The notes below the pieces were generated by a model. That model worked only from the letters and a program-made list of their open reading frames with translations, did no database searches and was not told the DNA's origin. A stretch of DNA of 64,000 nucleotides, from the NCBI GenBank assembly GCA_018433085.1, contig JAHDRW010000008.1, forward strand, positions 62,001 to 126,000, given 5' to 3'. Positions 52,775 through 61,620 of this stretch are shown here, piece after piece. The first letter of the stretch is position 1. Every line of letters begins with the position of its first letter. This DNA is from Deltaproteobacteria bacterium. GTDB lineage: Bacteria; Desulfobacterota; Desulfomonilia; UBA1062. The translations under genes and the position numbers were made by a program.

Positions 52775-55700
52775 TCAACCCGGGGGTGAGCACAGGACAA
52801 GGGCGTTCCCTGCCTGTCTTGCCTGATGGGGCAGGCCCATCTCGTTCCAGAGCGATATGGACCGCCGGTAGCAGGCAACGGCCTTTTTCTCCATCCCCAG
52901 GGCCGCATGGAGATCTCCCCATGATTCGGTGGTCCAGGCGATATGGGGCTTCATGTCCCGCTCGTAGGAGAGGACGGACGCGTTCTTCAGCAGGTCGCGC
53001 GCCGCGCCGTGGTCCCCTGCCTTCAGACAGGCGCCCGCCATGATTCTCCAGGCCCAGATGAGCTGCTCCGCGTTGCCGTTTTGCTCGTTCCAGTCGATGG
53101 ATTTCGATGCAGCCTCCCCGGCCCCTGAGATATCCCCCAGCATGAGCAACGCCTCTGCAAGGGTATTGAGGGCATACGGCACTCTGTTGGCGATGCCCAC
53201 CTCCAGTTGCGGCAGGCATTGTTCCGCAAGGTCTCCTGCCTCCCGGTAATCTCCCCGGGCCAGGGCGACCCACGACCGGTAGAGCTCTGTAAGGCCCGGA
53301 AACCGTGCATGGTCGTACCCCATGCCTTCGAGCATCTCCAGCTCCCTGACCGCCATATCCGTCCAGCCGGTGAACCGGGAGTACAGATAGATCATGCTCT
53401 GGATTCTCAGGTATGAAATGCCCCCTGCAAGGCTGCCCAGCTTCTTCTCCTTGTTCCTGATGGATTCGAACAGCCCCTGTCCCGGAAGAATCTCCCCCTT
53501 GAGAAAAAGGATATACCCGTGCCATACGTCCGTCATCAGATCCAGATCCATGTACGGGGCGCTCTGCCTCTTCGTTCGGGCGTACCAGGCGAGGGCCTCC
53601 CGGGTGTTGCCCCTCCATACCCACGCGGCAAGGGTGGTGAGCGAATTGACTGCGGAGAGAAAGCGGTCGGCGGCATCGAGGGTGGACCGCGCCTCCTCCA
53701 GATAGCCCAGCGCGGTCACGGGTTTGCCCAGGAAGGTATAGGTGTAGGCCACGGCCGTCTTGGCGGCGGCGGACAGGAGTTCGTTCAGCCCCTCCTCCCT
53801 GCGGACCTGATCGAAGAGATCCAGCGCCTCAGGGAAACGCGCCTTCTGGGAATAGAGATTGATGAGCCGGATCTTGGAGAAAATCTCCTGACTTTTGGGT
53901 CCGTTGCGGGCATAGTGCCGCACGAGCTCTTCGAGGGCGTGGATCGCCTGGTCCGGATCGAATATCCGTGAACAGCTCCAGACCCCTTCCCTCATCAGGA
54001 TGAGCGTGTCTTCCCTTCCCGGATATGTCTTGTCGCTCAGCAGACAGTCTTCGGCCCTTTTATACTGAGCGGCCGCCTCCATCCATGCCCCCTCGGCCTG
54101 GTACGTCCGGGCGGCCAGGATAAAGTAGGGGATTGCACGTGCGTATTCCCGGGCATGGTAGAGGTGGTATGCTATCATACCGCAGTGCTCGGCCCTGCTT
54201 TTCGATATCCTTTCCAGATGCGCCCCGACCTTCTTGTGGAGCTGCCGCCGATGTCGCTTCAAAAGAGTCATGGTCGCGACCTCGCGCGTCAGGGCATGCC
54301 GGAAACGGTATTCCGCTTCACCCGCGTGAACCACGAACCCGGCCCCCTCGAGATCGGTCAGAAGGCCCCCGATGTCTCCTCCTATCGAGGTCACGGCCTC
54401 CAGAAGATCCCGCGAGAAGACCATGCCGAGTATGGACGCCTCCTGCAGCAGGCGCTTCCTTTCCTCTCCCAGGTTCTCCATCCGGGCCGAAAGGAGACCC
54501 TGGATGGTTTCGGGAATACCGCCCTTCCGCTCGGGGCCGGCCGTTTGAAGAGGCGAGATGCCCTCCTCGCGCAGATAGGACAGGTATTCCTCCAGATAGA
54601 GCGGATTCCCCCCGGTGGTCCGGTACAGGGCATCGGCGGCGTCCTCGGGTATCTCCCTCATGCCCAGGAGCTCCAGTATCATGGTCCGGGCATGCTCCCG
54701 GGAGATCTCCTGGAGATGGAGTTCGCTCTGGCCTGCGCGCAGCGTCACCATCTCACGGGAGCTCACGATGAAAAGGCATCGGGGCGGGTCCTCCTCCTGA
54801 AGAATATAGGAGACGATATCCCGGGTCGTTGCATCGGCCCAGTGGAAGTCCTCGATGCAGACTACCAGGTTGCGGCTCCCGGCACAGGCCCGCAGCAGGC
54901 CCGATATCGCCTCGCAGATCTCGGTCTTCCACACGTCGGGCATCAGCTCTTCCCCGTCGTGCCTGAACCCCAGAAGCGACCGGATATGGAAGGCATGCCT
55001 CGGATTGAGAAGACGGCCCTCCAGGTCCGGGGTTTCGCCCCTGTCACCCTCGCAAAACATCTCGATCATCTGCCTGACCAGAGATATGACCGGGTAGTAC
55101 GGCGTCTCTCTCATGTGATCGAGACACTGGGCCGTCACGAGAACGGCGTCCGAAGGCAGGTTTCTGCCGAATTCATACACGAGCCGGCTCTTTCCCACGC
55201 CTGCCTCACCGGTAATGAGAACAGCCGCCGCCTTGCCCCGCACCAGGTCCTCGAATGCCCGGTTCAGTGCCGAGAGGGGCTCCTCCCGGCCCACCATGGG
55301 TGCGCCGATGCTCCCGGGACGGCGGACTCCCAGAGGCTCGCTCCGCTGGGAGCCTATGCGATAAACGGGAACGGGGTCGGCGACCCCCTTGAGCTCTTTC
55401 TTCCCCAGGGGCTCCAGTACAAAAAAGCGTTCGGCCTGGTACCGGGAAGATCCGCCGATGAGAATCTCTCCCGGACCTGCAAATCCGGAGAGCCGCTGGG
55501 CGATGATGATGGGCATGCCGATGATGCTCTGGTAGAGAGGAACCCGGGTGACCTCGTCCACGAGCACGGTCCCGGTGTGAATGCCCGTGTGCATGGAAAG
55601 CACACCGCTCTCGTCTTCGGCGGTCCTGTGCCCGAGCCCCTCGACGAATTCATGGATCGCCTTCGCACTCCGGATCGCCCGGATGATGTCGTCTTCGTGT

Positions 55701-56005
55701 ATCCGGTGGATGCCGAAGATGGCCACCACCGCATCGCCCAGAAACTTCTCCACCACCCCGTCGTATGAGGAGATGATGCGGACGGCCTCCATGAAAATAT
55801 TCTCCATGAGCCCCTTGAGCTCTTCGGGATCGAGAAGGGACGAAAGGCGGGTGTACCGGGAGAGATCGGAGAACAGGACGGTGACAAAGCGGTGCTCGTT
55901 GATGCGGGCGTATCCCTTTACCGGGACCCCGCATACCCTGCAGTATCTGTCTCCCTGACCCACCGCTGCACCACAGGCAGTACAACGCTCCACGTCATTA
56001 CACAT
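52775..56005 (-). CDS. Cyclase-homology domain / AAA ATPase / TPR signalling protein
   Basis: The 1076-residue protein starts with a zinc ribbon (CTACGAAVG...CRVCG, residues 8-25). A class III cyclase homology domain follows (about 38-215). The metal-site aspartates are kept in VTVLFSDLSRYT and FLGDAVVAIFG. However, the segment IIGMPIIIAQRL has Met and Ile where active cyclases carry Asp and the transition-state Asn, so catalysis is doubtful. An AAA/STAND-like ATPase follows (GEAGVGKSRLVYEF, about 265) and then about 450 residues of helical TPR-like repeats. It may be a nucleotide-dependent signalling scaffold or regulator. Confidence 0.88.
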   Translation of the reverse strand: MCNDVERCTACGAAVGQGDRYCRVCGVPVKGYARINEHRFVTVLFSDLSRYTRLSSLLDPEELKGLMENIFMEAVRIISSYDGVVEKFLGDAVVAIFGIHRIHEDDIIRAIRSAKAIHEFVEGLGHRTAEDESGVLSMHTGIHTGTVLVDEVTRVPLYQSIIGMPIIIAQRLSGFAGPGEILIGGSSRYQAERFFVLEPLGKKELKGVADPVPVYRIGSQRSEPLGVRRPGSIGAPMVGREEPLSALNRAFEDLVRGKAAAVLITGEAGVGKSRLVYEFGRNLPSDAVLVTAQCLDHMRETPYYPVISLVRQMIEMFCEGDRGETPDLEGRLLNPRHAFHIRSLLGFRHDGEELMPDVWKTEICEAISGLLRACAGSRNLVVCIEDFHWADATTRDIVSYILQEEDPPRCLFIVSSREMVTLRAGQSELHLQEISREHARTMILELLGMREIPEDAADALYRTTGGNPLYLEEYLSYLREEGISPLQTAGPERKGGIPETIQGLLSARMENLGEERKRLLQEASILGMVFSRDLLEAVTSIGGDIGGLLTDLEGAGFVVHAGEAEYRFRHALTREVATMTLLKRHRRQLHKKVGAHLERISKSRAEHCGMIAYHLYHAREYARAIPYFILAARTYQAEGAWMEAAAQYKRAEDCLLSDKTYPGREDTLILMREGVWSCSRIFDPDQAIHALEELVRHYARNGPKSQEIFSKIRLINLYSQKARFPEALDLFDQVRREEGLNELLSAAAKTAVAYTYTFLGKPVTALGYLEEARSTLDAADRFLSAVNSLTTLAAWVWRGNTREALAWYARTKRQSAPYMDLDLMTDVWHGYILFLKGEILPGQGLFESIRNKEKKLGSLAGGISYLRIQSMIYLYSRFTGWTDMAVRELEMLEGMGYDHARFPGLTELYRSWVALARGDYREAGDLAEQCLPQLEVGIANRVPYALNTLAEALLMLGDISGAGEAASKSIDWNEQNGNAEQLIWAWRIMAGACLKAGDHGAARDLLKNASVLSYERDMKPHIAWTTESWGDLHAALGMEKKAVACYRRSISLWNEMGLPHQARQAGNALVLCSPPG

Positions 56006-56088
56006 ACAGTCCTCTCACCGCCTAAAGTTACACAGTAATTTCACAATGTCAAGAAAAGGACTGGGGATACGCTTGAGAACTTTGCAAT

Positions 56089-56117
56089 TGACCTTGCGGT
56101 CAAAATAAAAGATAATG
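56089..56117 (+). promoter_or_regulatory. Promoter of ilvE with overlapping palindrome
   Basis: TTGACC (56089-56094), exactly 17 bases and GATAAT (56112-56117) form a good sigma-70 promoter about 48 bases before the ilvE start. The -35 box lies in the palindrome TTGACC-TTGC-GGTCAA (56089-56104), a possible operator. Confidence 0.7.
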
Positions 56118-56164
56118 TTCATAATTGTGTAAAGAAATCATCTAAACTAAGAGGTATTCGGGCA

Positions 56165-57124
56165 ATGGTTGATAAACTCAAGAAAATCTGGCTTGACGGG
56201 AAACTGGTCGACTGGGACGATGCACGGGTCCACGTGCTGACTCACAGCCTCCATTACGGGGTTGCCGCCTTCGAAGGTGTGCGGTGCTATCTGTGCCATG
56301 ACGGCCGATCGGCCATTTTCCGGCACAAAGAGCACACCAGGCGGCTGTTCAATTCGGCGAAGATCTATCTCATGGACATTCCCTACACGCCGGAGACGAT
56401 CATGGACGCCACCAAGGAGGTCATCGAGGCGAACGGCCTGAAAGAGGCCTATATCCGGCCCATCGCCTTCATCGGCGACGGCGTCATGGGGGTTCATCCC
56501 GGCTCCAACGCCGTCAGGGTCTCCGTCATCTGCTGGAAATGGGGGGCCTATCTCGGGGATGACGGCATCGCCAAGGGCATCAGGGTGAAGACCTCCTCGT
56601 TTACCCGTCACCATCAGAATATCATGCTCACCAAGGCAAAGGTGAGCGGGAACTACGTGAACTCGGTCCTCTCCAAGATGGAGGTCCTCAAGGCCGGGTA
56701 CGACGAGGCCCTCATGCTCGATCCCCAGGGCAATGTCGCCGAGGGCAGCGGGGAAAACATCTTCTTCGTCAGGGACAGAAAACTCTTCACCCCGCCGCTG
56801 ACCAACGTGCTGCCGGGCATCACCCGCGACACGATCATCACCCTTGCGCACGAGCTGGGCTACGAGGTCAGGGAGGAGCACTTCTCCCGGGATTCCCTCT
56901 ATCTGGCCGACGAGGTGTTCTTCACCGGCACGGCCGCCGAGGTGACGCCGGTCCGGGAGATCGACGACCGCGTGATCGGAGAGGGCAGGCCCGGAGAGGT
57001 GGTCAAGTCCCTGCAGAAGGCCTTCTTCGACGTGGTGAAGGGCAAGGACAAAGCCCACGGGGAGTGGCTGGATTATCTTGATCAACCCGCCCGGGGAAAG
57101 GTCTCGGGCAGAAGCGCCGGGTAG
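56165..57124 (+). CDS. ilvE: Branched-chain amino acid aminotransferase
   Basis: The 319-residue fold-type IV PLP enzyme has [20 protein letters not shown] (about 25-44), [16 protein letters not shown] (about 98-113), the catalytic-lysine region [19 protein letters not shown] (about 157-175) and [12 protein letters not shown]. The C-terminal [18 protein letters not shown] block is typical of IlvE. It performs the last step of valine, leucine and isoleucine synthesis. It has its own promoter and a strong terminator, so it is probably monocistronic. Confidence 0.95.
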   Translation: MVDKLKKIWLDGKLVDWDDARVHVLTHSLHYGVAAFEGVRCYLCHDGRSAIFRHKEHTRRLFNSAKIYLMDIPYTPETIMDATKEVIEANGLKEAYIRPIAFIGDGVMGVHPGSNAVRVSVICWKWGAYLGDDGIAKGIRVKTSSFTRHHQNIMLTKAKVSGNYVNSVLSKMEVLKAGYDEALMLDPQGNVAEGSGENIFFVRDRKLFTPPLTNVLPGITRDTIITLAHELGYEVREEHFSRDSLYLADEVFFTGTAAEVTPVREIDDRVIGEGRPGEVVKSLQKAFFDVVKGKDKAHGEWLDYLDQPARGKVSGRSAG

Positions 57125-57156
57125 TACGATCCATTCTTTTTCAGGCTTGCCGTAAT

Positions 57157-57190
57157 GAAGGGCCCGCAGGAAATGCGGGCCCTTTCTTCA
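57157..57190 (+). terminator. Rho-independent terminator of ilvE
   Basis: A perfect 11-bp GC-rich stem (AAGGGCCCGCA 57158-57168 with TGCGGGCCCTT 57174-57184) closes a GGAAA loop and is followed by TCTTCATC. It lies 33 bases after the ilvE stop. Confidence 0.85.
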
Positions 57191-57231
57191 TCAATGTATG
57201 GACTCTGAAGGGCAAGCCCTTCGGGCCCATG

Positions 57232-57305
57232 GAAGCCGCAATGATACTGAAGGGGAATGAGACCCTTCCTTCCCGGTCCTTAAGAAACGGACTTAGAAGG
57301 ATGAT
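57232..57305. repeat. Dispersed intergenic repeat, copy 2
   Basis: This copy aligns with 52693-52765 over GAAGCCGCAA, GACCCTTCCTTC, GTCCTTAAGAA, CGGAC and AGAAGGA, with diverged bases in between. It lies directly after the 3' end of the methyltransferase-like gene (stop at 57320), mirroring the position of copy 1. Confidence 0.65.
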
Positions 57306-57319
57306 TCAAACGCCTGTTG

Positions 57320-57868
57320 CTAGAACGCCTGAATCAAGATCAGAAAGGCGATGACGAAGACCGCCATGGCGGTCTGGTGTTCGGTGTTTTCGATGGTCAT
57401 GGCAAAGGACCAGAGATGCTTGGCCCCGTGCGGGTAGGGATCGAGCCGGGGAGGAAAGAAATACGGGACCTCCCGCTTGTACTGGAGAAAGTCCTCGCCG
57501 AACATCTTCTCGAGCCTTCCCCATTCGCGCTCCTGCTTCCTGGGAACATACGACTTGAAGAAGATCAGGGCCATGATGATCCAGATGACGGGGTTCCTTG
57601 CCATGATGCACATCCCCGTGGCAATGAAGAAGCTGCCCAGATAGAGCGGTGACTGAATGTGCGCGTAAGGCCCGGACGTGGTGAGCTCATCGTTCTTTCT
57701 CAGGTGTCCGGTGGCCCAGAATCTCAAGGCCTCCCCCGCGATGATGGGGATAATTCCCAGGAAAGAAGATGTCCAGCTGGGGTTGGCAAATATCACCAGG
57801 AGGACTATCATGGCATACAACGGCACGGTCTTGCTCGTTATTTTCTCGAGTTTATCCCCCCAATTCAT
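57320..57868 (-). CDS. Isoprenylcysteine carboxyl methyltransferase (ICMT/PEMT-like) membrane protein
   Basis: The 182-residue protein has about four to five transmembrane segments. It carries the ICMT-type signature LTTSGPYAHIQSPLYLGSFF (about 62-81, consensus GPYxxvRHPxY) and a second conserved part VPRKQEREWGRLEKMFGEDF with YKREVPYFFP. Bacterial members methylate diverse lipids or small molecules using SAM; the substrate is unknown here. The usual RHP of the motif reads IQS in this protein. A TTGGAGGAG site precedes the start, after a structured leader. Confidence 0.82.
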   Translation of the reverse strand: MNWGDKLEKITSKTVPLYAMIVLLVIFANPSWTSSFLGIIPIIAGEALRFWATGHLRKNDELTTSGPYAHIQSPLYLGSFFIATGMCIMARNPVIWIIMALIFFKSYVPRKQEREWGRLEKMFGEDFLQYKREVPYFFPPRLDPYPHGAKHLWSFAMTIENTEHQTAMAVFVIAFLILIQAF

Positions 57869-58159
57869 TCTTACTCCTCCAAGAAAAACTTTGCCCTGCT
57901 TTGTATCCGTTTCTCTCTATCCAGTCAAGCCAAACCTGGGAAAAGCCTCCGCAGGCTCATGACGATGGAAATGCGGCAGGGGCGACAGGAGACTCCTGCC
58001 GGAGTCTTGTCCGGGCCGCCGCATTCCGACAAATCGCACCAGGGAGGAATGGCCCCTTCAGCTGAAAGCCCCGGGCCTTTGCAGCCAGGATCCTGACGTT
58101 TCTGCACTGAGTCACCCCCCTAGGGGAAAGACGCGGAGAGGATGCCCCACCTCCAACGG
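57869..58159 (-). other. Structured leader region of the ICMT-like gene
   Basis: No gene is visible in these 291 bases. A long nested hairpin spans 57967-58027. Its outer arms GGAAATGCGGC and GCCGCATTCC enclose the perfect inner stem AGACTCC/GGAGTCT on a TGCC loop. A CCCCTAGGGG palindrome lies near 58118. On the minus strand this would be the 5' leader of the ICMT-like gene, or a 3' element of lpoB. I cannot assign it to a known riboswitch class. Confidence 0.45.
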
Positions 58160-58756
58160 TCATCCGCCGATGAGGGGTTTCTTCGCCTGCTTTCGGATTT
58201 CCTGCTCGTCGGCCCATTCGATGAGTCCGGTTTCGATGTTCACCAGATTCAGGGTGAACTTGAAATACACGTCCTTGACCCTTCCCGCGGATTTCCTGAT
58301 GGAGGTGATCTCCCCGAACATGAAATAGTCCGCCCCGACCTGGCGCCCGATGGCGCTGGACGTCTTCGGGTCCACGTATCCGGAGCTCGTCTGGTACTCC
58401 AGCTGTTTGATCATCTCGTCGTTCACCTCGTTGACCGCCGTGAACCGCACCCTTCCCGACTTGAGCAGCGTGACGCGTATCTTGTCGGTCACGGACTTGG
58501 TGTCGAGGTGTTCGTCCGTCTTATTTTTCACCTGGTGGACGTAGAGCACCGGGCGCTGGCCCGACGACAGAACCGGATTGGCGAGCAGCGAATTCACCAT
58601 CTTTTCCGCGATCATCTGCAGATCGGTGGACCCGAACTCCGTGGTCACCGTCTCCACCTGCTCGGGGTCCCCGTAGCTGACCGTGGGGGACGAAGCGCAG
58701 CCCGCGACCAGGAAAACCATTCCGAAGAGAGCAACAAGGATCATGGTCCGTTTCAT
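58160..58756 (-). CDS. lpoB: Penicillin-binding protein activator LpoB-like lipoprotein
   Basis: The 198-residue lipoprotein has a lipobox LVAGC-A (lipid Cys near residue 20). It then shows the LpoB core: DLQMIAEKMVNSLLANPVL, RPVLYVHQVKNKTDEHLDT and GADYFMFGEITSIRKSAG, with the final strand block EWADEQEIRKQ. In enterobacteria LpoB reaches through the peptidoglycan to activate PBP1b. It is the last gene of a four-gene minus-strand envelope cluster (CsgG-like, COG3014, YcfL-like, LpoB). Confidence 0.88.
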   Translation of the reverse strand: MKRTMILVALFGMVFLVAGCASSPTVSYGDPEQVETVTTEFGSTDLQMIAEKMVNSLLANPVLSSGQRPVLYVHQVKNKTDEHLDTKSVTDKIRVTLLKSGRVRFTAVNEVNDEMIKQLEYQTSSGYVDPKTSSAIGRQVGADYFMFGEITSIRKSAGRVKDVYFKFTLNLVNIETGLIEWADEQEIRKQAKKPLIGG

Positions 58757-58784
58757 AGTCTTCTCCTTCTCTTTCTTTCTTGAG

Positions 58785-59216
58785 CTATGAGCCCGTATCC
58801 GTGAGCGGGTGCAGGTTCCTCACCATGCATTTGAAGCTCACCGCGTTGGGTCCGGGCGCGGTCGACCGGTAGCCGCGCGCCTCTTTTCCGGAAAGCCCCG
58901 AGGGTATCCACGCGGTGACGGACGAGATCTCGAAGCCCGCGGCATCATACCAGATAAACCGGTACTCGAACACCACATCGCGCGAGCTGTTGTTCTGCAA
59001 CATGACCTGGGCCTCCATGGACGATCCGAGATCGAGCGCCCGGATGCTCACCTCGCCGAAGGAGACCTTGCGGGAAAGCCCTCTATCGTTGATCTCCTCT
59101 TTCTTGGAGCTCAGGCCCCCCGGACCTGCCTGAACATGCAGGACATTGGGCGCCGTCCCGGCGCACGCCACCAGAAACAGGGCAATCAGCCAAATAACGT
59201 TCCATCCCCTTGCCAT
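58785..59216 (-). CDS. YcfL-like lipoprotein (DUF1425)
   Basis: The 143-residue product has a lipoprotein signal (IALFLVACAG) and a DUF1425-type domain containing VMLQNNSSRDVVFEYRFIWY and the GYRSTAPGPNAVSFKCMVR tail. In enterobacteria ycfL lies next to lpoB (ycfM), and the same adjacency here supports both calls. The start at 59216 is preferred because AGGAGG is then eight bases upstream; the ATG at 59222 is too close to it. Its function is unknown. Confidence 0.8.
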   Translation of the reverse strand: MARGWNVIWLIALFLVACAGTAPNVLHVQAGPGGLSSKKEEINDRGLSRKVSFGEVSIRALDLGSSMEAQVMLQNNSSRDVVFEYRFIWYDAAGFEISSVTAWIPSGLSGKEARGYRSTAPGPNAVSFKCMVRNLHPLTDTGS

Positions 59217-59231
59217 ATCCATTCCTCCTGT

Positions 59232-60632
59232 CTAGTACGCCTTTGTCTGCAGGGCCAGACCGGCATCCGTATCCCTGCACAGTACGATGAGATGCCGGGT
59301 CCCTTCCGGTATTTCCACCACTGCCGCGTGCCCGCCCGGGACGCTTGTCACCCTGATCTGTCCGGTGTGCTCCGGCACGAAGACCCGTGCCACCTGGATT
59401 TCCTTGGGCAGGGACGCCCATGTCCGCAGGTCCGCCTGCTCGGTCACGGCCGAGGCCAGGGTGCCGGTGATGGCGCCCAGGGCGCCGTATTCCCGGGAAA
59501 GCTTCTTTGTCATCTGCGCCTTCAGAATGGAGCGCGCCACCTGTTTGGCGAACAGGACGGGAAACTCATCGAGCAGGTTGCGCGCCGCAACGGCATCGAT
59601 ATCCGACACCACCGAGGTCCGGACATTCCGCCCTTCGACACCGACGTTTCCCGCCTGCGTGCCCGACGGGACGAACCGGTATACGGGCAGCGACGCGAAC
59701 GCCAGCCCCCCTTCCGGCAGGGGGATGGGAAAACTCAGCGGCTCCTTGACCGGCGCCGAGCCATGCTGGAAGATCACGAACACATCCGTACCGGTGCCAT
59801 ATTCCTTTTCCAGAGCGCCGTACCTGGCCACCCACCTCTGTTCATCCTCGTAAAACCCCAGTTCCCGGCTCAGGCGGATAAGGTCCTTCCGGATGCTCTC
59901 GGATTCCGGGGCGGCCAGGATTCCCTTTTTCAGGTCGATGTACGCCTCGTCCCGCTCCCCACCCAGCTCGTAGACCAGGGAGGATATATAGTAGGCGTAA
60001 GCGTTCTGGTACACGCTGTGGACGTTGCCGGCCCGCGACGAGAGCTCCCGGTACCTGCCGCTGTCCGCCTTCTGAAACGACTGCTCCCAGCTTTCCGTCC
60101 TGCCCTCCCTTTCCGCCTTCTCGATCGCTTTGGCGTGTTTTTCGCGGAGCTCGTTCTGCCTTTGGTAGGCGATCCTGATCTCCACCCGGGCACCTTCCGT
60201 ATCGCCTGCCATGAGGTAGTTCACGGCATTCATGGCATGGATCAGGATCTTCTCGAAATCCTCGCCCTCGTAGGGCTGAACCTGTTCGTTGAGGATCAGG
60301 GAGCCTGCCTGGAAGGCTGTTCGGCCGGCGGAAACGACCGCCCGGTTCTCATACTTCCCGATTTTGTCGGCCGCGAGCTGAAACTCGCGGGAACTCTCCC
60401 TGTACTTCCCCATGGCCTGCAGGAGAACGGCCCGTTCCAGACGTATGAGCACCTCGTCCTTACCATGGGCCGCCTTTTCGGGAAACACCGTAAGCGCGTC
60501 GGCAAACCTCCCCTGGGAAATGGAAAGCCTCGCCTGCTGCGTCGTCTGAGTATAGCTGGACAGCGACGAGCAGCCCGCGACAAGGAGAAGCACAAGAAAC
60601 CCGGTGATCAGAGGGGAAGCAATCCTTTCCAT
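59232..60632 (-). CDS. COG3014-like lipoprotein
   Basis: The 466-residue protein has a lipobox LLVAGC-S (Cys near residue 21). TPR-like helices follow (about 35-230; QGRFADALTVFP, EVLIRLERAVLLQAMGKYRE). The C-terminal beta-rich domain contains VDIDAVAARNL-type and SLPKEIQVARVFVPEH segments. This layout matches COG3014, which co-occurs with LpoB/CsgG-like proteins. Its ATG overlaps the preceding stop (TAATG), so it is translationally coupled to the CsgG-like gene. A longer in-frame start (60713) would lack a signal peptide. Confidence 0.75.
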   Translation of the reverse strand: MERIASPLITGFLVLLLVAGCSSLSSYTQTTQQARLSISQGRFADALTVFPEKAAHGKDEVLIRLERAVLLQAMGKYRESSREFQLAADKIGKYENRAVVSAGRTAFQAGSLILNEQVQPYEGEDFEKILIHAMNAVNYLMAGDTEGARVEIRIAYQRQNELREKHAKAIEKAEREGRTESWEQSFQKADSGRYRELSSRAGNVHSVYQNAYAYYISSLVYELGGERDEAYIDLKKGILAAPESESIRKDLIRLSRELGFYEDEQRWVARYGALEKEYGTGTDVFVIFQHGSAPVKEPLSFPIPLPEGGLAFASLPVYRFVPSGTQAGNVGVEGRNVRTSVVSDIDAVAARNLLDEFPVLFAKQVARSILKAQMTKKLSREYGALGAITGTLASAVTEQADLRTWASLPKEIQVARVFVPEHTGQIRVTSVPGGHAAVVEIPEGTRHLIVLCRDTDAGLALQTKAY

Positions 60633-61585
60633 TACGGTGATGCCGTACCCACTGATCTCAGGATATCTCCCGGACGAATCCGGGAGGCAGTAGCGCCCGT
60701 TTCGACCCTGCATGCCTTTTGAAACACGTCCGCCACTGTTACACGATCGAGCACTTCCTCGTCAAAGGCGATCACCTCTTTCGTATCCGGGTCGGTAATG
60801 GGGTCGCCCCGGCGGATGACCTCATACACCTCACCCTTCCGGATCCGGAAGATCTGCCCCCGATCCGCGAAGGCGGTACCGCCCTTGACCGAGACCACCT
60901 TGAAGGGATACAGGGCATCAGCGGTCCTGACCATGAGATCATGGGCGAGCTCCTCCTGGAGATCGACGGAGAAGCTGCCGGGCATGGGACGGGACCCCCG
61001 GGTATCTTCGGCGATTCTGCGTTCGATCCTGCCCTGCCCGGGCAGAGAGGCCACGATCCTGCCCGTAGGCACCTCCAGGATCCTCAGATCGACCCTGATC
61101 TCGCCCCGCTCGATCCGGTCCGTGCGCCGGGTATAGGCCACGGGTTTGAGCTCGACATCGCGCGCGGCATAGGTCAGGGTCCCCAGGGCGACATACCCCA
61201 CGCCGAGCGCCCCGCCCTTCTTCGCGACAGCGCTGCGGTCGAGAGATCCTTCTTCGGCCCTTTCGATCTCGTCGAGGAGCACATCCGCCTTGGCTCGCTC
61301 CACAACGGTGAACTTGCCCGAGCCAACGAGCTTTCTGATAAAGATATCGGTGAGTACGGGCAACTCGATTTCCTTGAGCACCTCTTCCGGAACCTCCACC
61401 TCCTGCCTCTCATACCGGGTGAGGGCACCCGGGGTGTGGGTTTCATACTCCTCCACAGTGACCTTTCCCGGCTGCTCCAGGGTCCAGAGCGTGAACCTGG
61501 GGACGGCGATGGAGGCCGGTTCGGCGGCATCCAGAGAAAGGGCGGCAAAGATGACCGGAAGGACGAGACATGCGAGTCTCTTCAT
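60632..61585 (-). CDS. CsgG/curli-assembly-like outer-membrane protein
   Basis: The 317-residue exported protein (signal MKRLACLVLPVIFAALSLDA) carries the CsgG-like alpha/beta fold: LTDIFIRKLVGSGKFTVVER (about 80-99), GVGYVALGTLTYAARDVEL and VDLRILEVPTGRIVAS. The C-terminal extension (about 225-317) has a FlgT-C-like part with VEVIRRGDPIT-type strands and TGATASRIRPGDI. Such proteins act as secretion or assembly factors at the outer membrane. Unlike CsgG itself no lipobox cysteine is seen. It heads the envelope cluster. Confidence 0.75.
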   Translation of the reverse strand: MKRLACLVLPVIFAALSLDAAEPASIAVPRFTLWTLEQPGKVTVEEYETHTPGALTRYERQEVEVPEEVLKEIELPVLTDIFIRKLVGSGKFTVVERAKADVLLDEIERAEEGSLDRSAVAKKGGALGVGYVALGTLTYAARDVELKPVAYTRRTDRIERGEIRVDLRILEVPTGRIVASLPGQGRIERRIAEDTRGSRPMPGSFSVDLQEELAHDLMVRTADALYPFKVVSVKGGTAFADRGQIFRIRKGEVYEVIRRGDPITDPDTKEVIAFDEEVLDRVTVADVFQKACRVETGATASRIRPGDILRSVGTASP

Positions 61586-61620
61586 GCAACTCTCCTTGTA
61601 AAAAGGGTTCATACCAGAAA

